From the NCBI RefSeq assembly GCF_006517255.1, contig NZ_CP041185.1, forward strand, positions 2,976,001 to 3,040,000: a stretch of 64,000 nt of DNA. Reading direction: 5' to 3'. Each line of letters begins with the position of its first letter. Position 1 is the first letter of the stretch. Origin of the DNA: Janthinobacterium tructae (GTDB lineage Bacteria > Pseudomonadota > Gammaproteobacteria > Burkholderiales > Burkholderiaceae_D). The position numbers were made by a program, and so were the translations under genes. Of this stretch, positions 36,245-43,401 are shown in pieces. The notes below the pieces were generated by a model, which ran no database searches, was not told the origin of the DNA, and was given only the letters and a program-made list of their open reading frames with translations.

Positions 36245-36853
36245 TTATTGAGGGTCCACGCGGACCTGGCCATGCTCGACTGACAGTTTATCGTCAATGA
36301 ACAGGCGGATGGCGCGCGGGTAAAGCAGATGTTCCTGTACCAGCACGCGCGCCGATAAGCTGTCTTCTGTGTCGCCCGGCAAGACGGGGACCTTCGCGCT
36401 CGCCACGGCCGGGCCATGATCGAGCTCGGCAGTCACGAAATGCACGGTCGCGCCGTGTTCCGTCACACCCGCCTCAAGCGCCTGGCGGTGCGTCGCCATG
36501 CCCGGGAACAGCGGCAGCAGCGACGGGTGGATATTGAGCATGCGCCCCGCGTAATGCTCGACGAAGGGCGGTGTCAGGATGCGCATGAAACCGGCCAGCA
36601 CGACCAGGTCGGGGGCGAAGCCGTCGATCACGGCTTGCAGCGCCGCATCAAACTGCTCGCGGCTGGCATAATCCTTGTTGGCAACGACTGCCGTCGCTAT
36701 CCCATGTTCCGCGGCAAAAACCAGTCCCTGGGCGTCGGCCCGGTTACTGATGACGGCGGCAATCCGGGCAGGCCATTGCTCGGCTTGCGCCGCGCGTACG
36801 ACCGCCTCCATGTTGCTGCCGCGTCCGGAAATGAGGATAACGATATTTTTCAT
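36245..36853 (-). CDS. purN: Phosphoribosylglycinamide formyltransferase (GART)
   Basis: 202 aa from the ATG at 36853; an ATG at 36862 would add three residues and has AGCGGG at suitable distance, so it is a real alternative. MKNIVILISGRGSNMEA opens the fold. LNIHPSLLPLFPGM, the aspartate in ELDHGP, and GDTEDSLSARVL carry the catalytic Asn/His/Asp set. It formylates GAR with 10-formyl-THF in purine synthesis. Confidence 0.96.
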   Translation of the reverse strand: MKNIVILISGRGSNMEAVVRAAQAEQWPARIAAVISNRADAQGLVFAAEHGIATAVVANKDYASREQFDAALQAVIDGFAPDLVVLAGFMRILTPPFVEHYAGRMLNIHPSLLPLFPGMATHRQALEAGVTEHGATVHFVTAELDHGPAVASAKVPVLPGDTEDSLSARVLVQEHLLYPRAIRLFIDDKLSVEHGQVRVDPQ

Positions 36854-37009
36854 AGCGCGCATTGTACCCGCTATGGCGATGCGAATCTAGAAAGGCCGGC
36901 ATTATTGTTGCGGCGCAACATAAGCGCCGGCGCGCCGCAGTCGCCCGGCGATGCTGATCCCCATCTGCACGGGAGGCCGGCTTCAGGGCATCGCGGCAAG
37001 AGTAAGTAT

Positions 37010-37408
37010 TTACTCGAACGAATAGAAGACGCGGAACGGCACTTTCTTCTCGGCCCAGTAGTCGGCCGCATCGCGGAACACGTCGAGCAGGATCTCGCGC
37101 GCTTCCTTGTCGAATTTTTGCGTATTTGGCAATTGCTCGAGCACCACCAGGAAGCCCGTTTGCGTGCCGGCCTTGTGCATGGTATCCGTCAGGCACAGGC
37201 GCAGGGCATCGAAATTCTTGGCCAGGTTTTTAGGAAACAGGAATGCTTCTGCAATGATGCCGATGACTTGTTGTTTGGTCTGTCCAGCGTTGCAATGCGC
37301 ATATAAAAAGTGCTGCCCGAGACGGATCGCCTCGTCTTGTAACTCGGTCACGCGAAAGGCACGGATGGACTGGACAAGGTTGGGCGGCACGGTTAGTAAC
37401 AAACTCAT
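37010..37408 (-). CDS. Barstar-family protein
   Basis: 132 aa, no signal peptide, start supported by GAGGG. The segment IAEAFLFPKNLAKNFDALRLCLTD corresponds to the barstar signature in which a helix presents an Asp to the ribonuclease active site. The C-terminal FDKEAREILLDVFRDAADYW is shared by a betaproteobacterial barstar-like group. Barstars bind and inhibit barnase-type RNases. No barnase-like gene is adjacent, so it may be an orphan immunity factor or have another role. Confidence 0.82.
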   Translation of the reverse strand: MSLLLTVPPNLVQSIRAFRVTELQDEAIRLGQHFLYAHCNAGQTKQQVIGIIAEAFLFPKNLAKNFDALRLCLTDTMHKAGTQTGFLVVLEQLPNTQKFDKEAREILLDVFRDAADYWAEKKVPFRVFYSFE

Positions 37409-37808
37409 TTTTCCCTCAAATCGACCTGTTATGTATGGATTTTTTCTAGCTGCTCTTCTTATTGCATCCCCGCACGCGGGTCAATGCGCACGCGGTGATT
37501 CGATCTGTATCAACTTTTATGCGATTCAGTGCGATTTTATATAAGCCATACGCGTATTAGGGTAACGTGTTGTCCTGTATGAATCAACCCGAATATGATG
37601 TCAAACGCAAGATTTGTTACAAACCGCTGGTTTCAAGTCATCCAACATCATGTATCGATTGAAAGTGCATGTTACAGACTGTGGGGCAAGGGGCTTGGGC
37701 TGTTACATTTTGTTGCCATGCGAACGACAACCGGCCAGCGAGTCGGATTACTATAGACTCAAGTTGTAAAAAATACCCTGAAAGATTCTCTACATAATGA
37801 GGTTAGAA
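37409..37808. other. Intergenic region before glycine-zipper gene
   Basis: 400 bp between divergent genes, AT-richer than average. It must hold the promoters of the barstar-like gene and of the glycine-zipper gene; a TATAGACT-like -10 lies near 37752. No ORF with a ribosome site, hairpin with T-tail or tRNA was found. It is long enough for a small RNA, but nothing specific supports one. Confidence 0.35.
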
Positions 37809-38321
37809 ATGAACTTGCAAGCCAAATTGATGATGTCAGCCCTTTGTATCGGCACATTGCCACTCGCTCAGGCTGCCGACTTTGAAGATTTCGGCAAGGT
37901 CGTGCGCGTCGTGCCGCAAGTGGAACAGATCAATCGTCCACGCCAGGAATGCCGCACGGAATACGTGCAAGTGCAAGCGCCGCCGCAACAGCGCAGCGCT
38001 GGCGGCTCCATCGTCGGCGGTATCGCCGGCGCCCTGCTCGGCAGCCAGGTCGGTGGCGGCAATGGCCGCACGGCCGCCGCTGCTGCCGGCGCGATTGCCG
38101 GCGCCGTCGTCGGCGACCGTGTCGACAACCAGAACAATTACCAGGGCGGCATGCAGGAACAAGCCGTCAAGCAATGCCGCCAGGTCGACCACTGGGAATC
38201 GCGCAACAACGGCTACCAGGTCACCTACGACTACCGCGGCCGCAACTACACGAGCATCATGTCCTATGATCCGGGTGAGCGCATCCGTCTGCGCGTGTCG
38301 ATCGAACCCGCTCAACAATAA
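37809..38321 (+). CDS. Glycine-zipper 2TM domain envelope protein
   Basis: 170 aa from the ATG at 37809, with GAGG 6 bp upstream; an ATG at 37797 lies before that site. A signal peptide ends at ...AQAAD. A Gly/Ala-rich region at about 65-105 (GGSIVGGIAGALLGSQVGGG, AGAIAGAVVGDRV) is the glycine-zipper 2TM motif also found in SlyB/17-kDa antigens. There is no lipobox cysteine. The C-terminal part (VTYDYRGRNYTSIMSYDPGERIRLRVSI) is a beta-rich module. It probably works in outer-membrane stability. Confidence 0.9.
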   Translation: MNLQAKLMMSALCIGTLPLAQAADFEDFGKVVRVVPQVEQINRPRQECRTEYVQVQAPPQQRSAGGSIVGGIAGALLGSQVGGGNGRTAAAAAGAIAGAVVGDRVDNQNNYQGGMQEQAVKQCRQVDHWESRNNGYQVTYDYRGRNYTSIMSYDPGERIRLRVSIEPAQQ

Positions 38322-38342
38322 GCGCAGCAAGCGGCCCGTACC

Positions 38343-38370
38343 ATGCCAGCCCCAGCGGCTGGCATTTTTT
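38343..38370 (+). terminator. Rho-independent terminator of glycine-zipper gene
   Basis: Stem ATGCCAGC/GCTGGCAT followed by a T run, 21 bp after the stop codon. Confidence 0.88.
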
Positions 38371-38418
38371 ATGGCGCCCCGGCACGGGCTATAATGCGGC
38401 ACACTTTCAGGCCGCCTT

Positions 38419-39207
38419 ATGCTTATCAAACGAAAATCCATCGAACAAGTCGAATCCTCGCGCCCCGCGCGCAAGCCCCGCTATGCCCCAGTCACCCTGT
38501 CGGAAATGGATGGCGTGCGCTATCTGCATTTCGGCACGGAATGGGTGCAGGGCGCCATGCGCATCCGCAAACCGGACTGGCCGGAACTCGAATACGCGCA
38601 GCAGATGATGGCGTGGATGCTGTGGATCGAGCAGCCGCAGCGCCTCGCCCAGCTGGGCCTGGGCACGGGAGCGCTGACCAAGTTCTGCTACCGCCAGTTC
38701 CCGCAGGCGCAAGTCGAAGCCATCGAACTGAACCCGTCCGTCATCACCATCTGCGCCTCGATGTTCAAGCTGCCGCCCAACGATGAGCGCCTGCACGTGC
38801 GCGAGATGGATGCGCTCGACTACGTCAACGACGACGCCAACCATGGCACCCTGGACGCCCTGCAGGTGGACCTGTATGACGCCACGGCACGCGGTCCCGT
38901 GCTCGACAGCGCCGATTTCTATTCCGCCTGCTGCGCCTGCCTGGCGCCGCACGGCATCATGACGGTCAACCTGTTCGGCGACCACCCCAGCTACGCGAAG
39001 AACATCAAGGCGATGAAGTTTGCGTTTGCACAGGTGATCTGCCTGCCGGAAGTCCATGATGGGAATGTGGTGGCGATCGCGTTCAAAACGAAAGTGGCGC
39101 TCGATGCCGAAGCGCAAGTGGCTCTGCTGGAACGCGCCAAGCAGATCGTCGCCGAGACCAAGCTGCCCGCCAAGACCTGGGTCAAGGGCATCGTCAGCAC
39201 TCTGTAA
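38419..39207 (+). CDS. Spermidine synthase-like protein
   Basis: 262 aa. LAQLGLGTGALTKFCYRQFPQAQVEAIELNPSVI is the SAM-type nucleotide-binding part. The acidic HVREMDALDYVNDD and DALQVDLYDA segments replace the usual catalytic DGFEF-type loop of true spermidine synthase, and the N-terminal beta domain is reduced. Such proteins are annotated as spermidine synthase-like, but the aminopropyl transfer activity is unproven. It lies 47 bp before the ATPase gene. Confidence 0.85.
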   Translation: MLIKRKSIEQVESSRPARKPRYAPVTLSEMDGVRYLHFGTEWVQGAMRIRKPDWPELEYAQQMMAWMLWIEQPQRLAQLGLGTGALTKFCYRQFPQAQVEAIELNPSVITICASMFKLPPNDERLHVREMDALDYVNDDANHGTLDALQVDLYDATARGPVLDSADFYSACCACLAPHGIMTVNLFGDHPSYAKNIKAMKFAFAQVICLPEVHDGNVVAIAFKTKVALDAEAQVALLERAKQIVAETKLPAKTWVKGIVSTL

Positions 39208-39254
39208 GCGCCGGTAGACCCACGCAAGGCCGGCAGCCCTGAAAGGCGCCGGCC

Positions 39255-41021
39255 ATGTCCGCTTCCCCTCCTCCCTCTCCCATCTCACCCAACACGCCGC
39301 TGCAACTGCCGCAACTGCTGGCCTGGCTGCAGGAAGACGGCTTGCTCGATGCGGCGCAAGCGGCGGCCATCGACGCCCAGGCCGCTCTGCTGCCGGCGCC
39401 CCCCTTGCATCCGCTATGCAGCATCGCCCATGGCGCACTCACGCTCGACACCCTGTGCGCCTGGCTGGCGCAACGCTCGGGCTTGCCGTATATGCGCATC
39501 GATCCCTTGCACATCGATTTCAGCCAGGTGGCCGACGTCATGACGGCCGGCTATGCGGCCCGCTTCAACATCCTGCCCGTGGACAGCACGCTTGAGCGCA
39601 TCGTCATCGCCACGGCCCAGCCCTACGCGCTCGCTTGGCAGGCGCAACTGGGAACGCTGGCGCCACGCACGCTGAGCCTCGTCATCGCCAATCCGCTGCA
39701 CATCGCCGACGCCATCGCGCAATTTTTCAGCCTGGCCACTTCCGTCAAGGTGGCAAAACTGGCGTCCACGCAGGACATGGCGCTGCGCCAGAATGTCGAG
39801 CAACTGGTGGAGCTGGGGCGCAACAAGACCAGCCTCGATGCCAACGATCAGCACGTGGTGCGCATCGTCGACTGGCTGTGGCAATACGCGTTTGCCCAGC
39901 GCGCCTCCGACATCCATCTGGAACCGAAGCGCGATGCGGGCCTCGTGCGCCTGCGCATCGATGGCCGCCTGCACCAGGCGTATCAATTGCCGCCCGTGGT
40001 GCTGCTGGCCATGACGGCACGCATCAAGTTGCTCGGGCGCATGGACGTGGTGGAAAAGCGCCGTCCCCAGGATGGCCGCATCAAGACGCGCAATGCGCAA
40101 GGCCAGGAAGTCGAGCTGCGCCTGTCGACCTTGCCCACGGCCTTTGGCGAAAAGCTCGTCATGCGCATCTTCGACCCGGAAGTGGCCGTCAAAAGCCTGT
40201 TTGAGCTGGGCTTTCCGCCCGCAGACGCCGAACGCTGGCGCCAGCTGACTGCGCGTACGCACGGCATCGTGCTGGTGACCGGTCCCACCGGCTCGGGCAA
40301 GACCAGCACCCTGTACAGCACCCTGAAGGCGCTGGCCAGCAGCGAAGTCAATGTGTGCACGGTGGAAGACCCCATCGAAATGGTCGAACCGGCCTTCAAC
40401 CAGATGCAGGTGCAAACCCAGGCCGGCATCGAACTGTCGTTTGCCGATGGCGTGCGGGCGCTGATGCGGCAAGATCCCGACATCATCATGGTCGGTGAAA
40501 TCCGCGACCTGGCCACGGCCGAGATGGCCATGCAGGCGGCGCTGACGGGCCATTTGGTGCTGTCGACCCTGCACACCAATGACGCGCCCTCGGCCGTCAT
40601 GCGCCTGCTGGAACTGGGCTTGCCCGCTTATTTGCTGGAAGCGTGCCTGGCCGGCGTGCTGGCGCAGCGCCTGCTGCGCTGCCTGTGTCCGGACTGCAAG
40701 CAGCCGGGCGCCGCCCCTGACAGCGCCGCATGGCAGCGCCTGACGGGCGGCCAGCTGGAACGGCCGCAGGCCACGTACCGCCCCGTCGGCTGCACCCTGT
40801 GCCGGCACAGCGGCTACCTGGGGCGTGCCGGCATTTATGAACTGCTGAGCGTGACGGAAACCTTCGGCCAGCTGGTCAAGGCGGGCGCCGACCTGCACGC
40901 CTTGCGCCGCCAAAGCATCCTCGACGGCATGACGCCGCTGCGCATCGCGGGCGCGCACAAAATCATCGATGGCACGACCAGCATCGACGAAGTGCAAAAG
41001 CTCACGGCAGCACTGCCTTAG
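39255..41021 (+). CDS. GspE/PilB-type secretion or pilus assembly ATPase
   Basis: 588 aa. The MshEN-like N-terminal domain runs to about 170. The ATPase core then has Walker A GPTGSGKTST at 343-352, Asp box TVEDPIE, Walker B DPDIIMVGEIRD, and His box TGHLVLSTLHTN. A zinc-binding tetracysteine follows (CLCPDC ... CTLCRHSGYLGRAGIYELL). These hexameric ATPases drive type II secretion or type IV pilus extension. No gsp or pil gene is adjacent, so the ATPase is isolated here. The N-terminal region is Pro/Ala-rich. Confidence 0.92.
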   Translation: MSASPPPSPISPNTPLQLPQLLAWLQEDGLLDAAQAAAIDAQAALLPAPPLHPLCSIAHGALTLDTLCAWLAQRSGLPYMRIDPLHIDFSQVADVMTAGYAARFNILPVDSTLERIVIATAQPYALAWQAQLGTLAPRTLSLVIANPLHIADAIAQFFSLATSVKVAKLASTQDMALRQNVEQLVELGRNKTSLDANDQHVVRIVDWLWQYAFAQRASDIHLEPKRDAGLVRLRIDGRLHQAYQLPPVVLLAMTARIKLLGRMDVVEKRRPQDGRIKTRNAQGQEVELRLSTLPTAFGEKLVMRIFDPEVAVKSLFELGFPPADAERWRQLTARTHGIVLVTGPTGSGKTSTLYSTLKALASSEVNVCTVEDPIEMVEPAFNQMQVQTQAGIELSFADGVRALMRQDPDIIMVGEIRDLATAEMAMQAALTGHLVLSTLHTNDAPSAVMRLLELGLPAYLLEACLAGVLAQRLLRCLCPDCKQPGAAPDSAAWQRLTGGQLERPQATYRPVGCTLCRHSGYLGRAGIYELLSVTETFGQLVKAGADLHALRRQSILDGMTPLRIAGAHKIIDGTTSIDEVQKLTAALP

Positions 41022-41049
41022 CTGGCCTGCACTTTCTCGCAGGAATGCT

Positions 41050-41077
41050 TTGCATTCTTTTTCAACTGATATATAAT
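41050..41077 (+). promoter_or_regulatory. Promoter of tRNA-Lys
   Basis: TTGCAT (41050-41055) and perfect TATAAT (41072-41077) with a 16-bp spacer. The -10 box ends 12 bp before the tRNA gene. Confidence 0.7.
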
Positions 41078-41089
41078 GCGGCCTCTTTC

Positions 41090-41165
41090 GGGTCGTTAGC
41101 TCAGCTGGTAGAGCAGCGGACTTTTAATCCGTTGGTCGCAGGTTCGAATCCCGCACGGCCTACCA
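41090..41165 (+). tRNA. tRNA-Lys (anticodon TTT)
   Basis: 76-nt cloverleaf with loop CTTTTAA, anticodon TTT at 41123-41125 and encoded CCA. The acceptor stem has two wobble pairs, G1-T72 and T4-G69, and is otherwise paired. The D-arm and T-arm (GGTTCGAATCC) are canonical. Confidence 0.96.
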
Positions 41166-41180
41166 CGAATGCGCAGTACT

Positions 41181-41212
41181 AAAAAGCCCATCCTCACGGA
41201 TGGGCTTTTTTC
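41181..41212 (+). terminator. Rho-independent terminator of tRNA-Lys
   Basis: Stem AAGCCCATCC/GGATGGGCTT followed by a T run, 15 bp after the tRNA CCA end. Confidence 0.92.
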
Positions 41213-41269
41213 GTTTACAGCCCTCGCGGTTATACTGCTTCTTCCTCTTGCCAGACCTGAAAGAAATGC

Positions 41270-41671
41270 ATGAAACTTGCCGCCCTGCTTGTCCCCGCCC
41301 TGCTGCTGTGTGCACAAGCTCAGGCGCAAGCGCCCATCGTGCTTGACGGCCAGTACAGCGCGCGCACGGATGAAATGAGCCTGGAAATCATCGGCAACCG
41401 CGTCTGCTTCGCGCCCGACAAGGCGCAGTGGGGCCGCTTGCCCCGCCCTGCCGCCACGCACGATGCGTGGTTTTGTTTCAGTAACGACGCCGAGGCGCGC
41501 CGCCTGTTGCGCGTGCCCGCGCGCCAGGCCGACAATTGCGGCTGGCAAGCGCGTGCGCGCATCGTCATCGATACCTATCAACCGTACGTCGAGCAAGGCG
41601 ACGGCAACGACATGGCGCGCCTGGCGTCGGTGGTCAAAGTGGCGCAGCCGAACGCCATCGCCTGCGAATGA
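41270..41671 (+). CDS. Small secreted protein of unknown function
   Basis: 133 aa. The signal peptide MKLAALLVPALLLCAQAQAQA is clear, so the mature protein (about 112 aa) is periplasmic or secreted. It has three mature cysteines (CFAPDK, FCFSND, DNCGW) plus one at the C-terminal CE, which could give two disulfides. No domain was recognised. It follows tRNA-Lys and converges on the gene ending at 41673, only 1 bp apart. Confidence 0.75.
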   Translation: MKLAALLVPALLLCAQAQAQAPIVLDGQYSARTDEMSLEIIGNRVCFAPDKAQWGRLPRPAATHDAWFCFSNDAEARRLLRVPARQADNCGWQARARIVIDTYQPYVEQGDGNDMARLASVVKVAQPNAIACE

Positions 41672-41672
41672 A

Positions 41673-42176
41673 TCAACCGAGTTCGTATTCTTGCAGATAA
41701 CGGGCGAACAATTCCTCATCGGCCAGCGGGCACGCAAACCCCGCGCCCCAGTCGGCCAGCAGCAACTGCTCTTTCAAGGGCAGCATCAGCAATTGCGGCA
41801 TGGCGTCGCTGCACCACAAATCCACCACGATGCCGTCGTCACCCAAGCCGGCAAACAGGGTTTCCGTCTTCTCGCCGCCAAAGGCCAGCACGTTCTTGCA
41901 TTCCACGCGGTAACTGCTGTAGCCCGTGTAGACGGCATCGTAGGGCGGCATGGCATCGGCCAGCGCCAGCCGCAGTTGGTCGGCCGTCAGGCCCAGCGCG
42001 CGCATCTGCGACGGCGGCGCCTCGGGCACGTACATCTGCGTCCAGCCGGCGCCGCTGCGGTGCGCGTCGGCAAACACCTGCTGCTCGCCCATCTGCGTCA
42101 AACAGTGCTGCAAGTTATCCAGCGGCAGCAGTTCGATCATGCAAAAATCATCTTCGTGGTAATACGCTTCGCGCAT
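41673..42176 (-). CDS. Unknown cytoplasmic protein
   Basis: 167 aa, acidic, no signal peptide or membrane helix. Notable segments are GAGWTQMYVPEAPPSQMRALGLT and a Trp/Tyr-rich region VYTGYSSYRVECKNVLAFGGEKTETLFAGLGDDGIVVDLWC. The shape is reminiscent of small immunity-like or SMI1-like proteins, but no motif allows an assignment. It lies 3 bp after the DUF1311-type gene, so the two should be co-expressed. Confidence 0.7.
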   Translation of the reverse strand: MREAYYHEDDFCMIELLPLDNLQHCLTQMGEQQVFADAHRSGAGWTQMYVPEAPPSQMRALGLTADQLRLALADAMPPYDAVYTGYSSYRVECKNVLAFGGEKTETLFAGLGDDGIVVDLWCSDAMPQLLMLPLKEQLLLADWGAGFACPLADEELFARYLQEYELG

Positions 42177-42179
42177 GCT

Positions 42180-43226
42180 TCAATTCTCCAGCAAATCTTG
42201 TAATTGGGTATTGCGCCGCGCCGTCAACCGGCCAGCCCAGGTGTCGCTGGTGACGGCCGGATAGCGTACGGCGCCAAAATTCATCCAGGCATCGCGGTAC
42301 GCCAGCCACAGACGCTGGGTGGCGCGGATGCCCTCCTTGCCCACGGCGCCCGCATAGCTTTCCGCCGGCTTTTTCATCAACTTGCCGTAGATGAGGTTGA
42401 GCTCCTTGTCGAGCGCCGCCACCTGCTCTTTGGACATGCTGGCCGGCAGCTTGCCCGCTTCGTACTCGCGCACATCGTGCGCCAGCAAATCGAGCTCGGC
42501 CGTGCGGGCGGCGATGCTCAGGGCGGCGCGCGCCGTGCCGCTCAAGTCCGTTTCATTCGCTGCGCGCGCATCGGCAAACTTGCTTGCCGCCGCCTGGAGC
42601 TTTTGCAGCGACGCTTGCGCCACGGCAGGCATGCTTGCGCTGACTTTGCCTGTCGCCTGCGTATGCACGCGTTGTTTCTGCCGCGCATCGATGGCGCTGC
42701 ACACGCCCATCATGTAGCCGCTGGTGATGTCGTCGCACCAGTCCATCATGCCGCGTCCGCTGGCATTGATCTGCTGCAAGTGTTCGATGCGGCCCTGCAT
42801 CTCGGCCGGCGCCGCATCGATGCTGCACGCATACTTGAGCGCCAGCAGCGGATCTTTCTGCACGCCCTGTCCATTCTGGTACAGCATCATCAGCACGGCG
42901 CTGTTTTGCGTGGCCATCGCGCAATGGCGCGCGGGACGCCAGTCGGCAGGCTTGGGCGAAGACATACTCTTGGTATCGTAATACAGGTCCGTTGCCTGGC
43001 ACTGCTGCAACGATGCCACGGCGGACGGCGCCGGCAGGTCGGCGGGCGGCGGCGCCGCATCCTTGACCTTCAGGCAAGTCGCATACCAGGCCGTGCTTTC
43101 CGCGTGGCCCACGCCCATGGCGCTCGTGTTCGGGTAGGGCGCGGGCGCAGCGGCAAAAACCGGGGCCGCCAGCAGGCAGCTCGCGCCCAGCAATGCCGTT
43201 TTCAATAAGGGGAGACAAATTTTCAT
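42180..43226 (-). CDS. Secreted protein with C-terminal DUF1311/LprI-like domain
   Basis: 348 aa from the ATG at 43226, with a signal peptide to about residue 26. The middle has Sel1-like features (AVLMMLYQNGQGVQKDPLLALKYACS). The C-terminal 90 residues with LDKELNLIYGKLMKK and RATQRLWLAYRDAWMNFGAVRYP match DUF1311, the LprI-type lysozyme-inhibitor family. Eight cysteines fit a periplasmic disulfide protein. Lysozyme inhibition is only an inference from the family. Confidence 0.82.
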   Translation of the reverse strand: MKICLPLLKTALLGASCLLAAPVFAAAPAPYPNTSAMGVGHAESTAWYATCLKVKDAAPPPADLPAPSAVASLQQCQATDLYYDTKSMSSPKPADWRPARHCAMATQNSAVLMMLYQNGQGVQKDPLLALKYACSIDAAPAEMQGRIEHLQQINASGRGMMDWCDDITSGYMMGVCSAIDARQKQRVHTQATGKVSASMPAVAQASLQKLQAAASKFADARAANETDLSGTARAALSIAARTAELDLLAHDVREYEAGKLPASMSKEQVAALDKELNLIYGKLMKKPAESYAGAVGKEGIRATQRLWLAYRDAWMNFGAVRYPAVTSDTWAGRLTARRNTQLQDLLEN

Positions 43227-43401
43227 GTTCAGGCAGCGCCAGCGTGAGTAAAGCGGCAAGTTTAACTGATCAGCCAGGCTGCACCCGCCCGTTACACGCC
43301 TGTCCCGCCTGGTAAGTAACGGTACTCAGCCTTGGCAGTGCAGGAAACCATGGGCAATAATGTTGCCCGCTGTACTCTTTTTCACTTCCCGGACCACGCC
43401 C

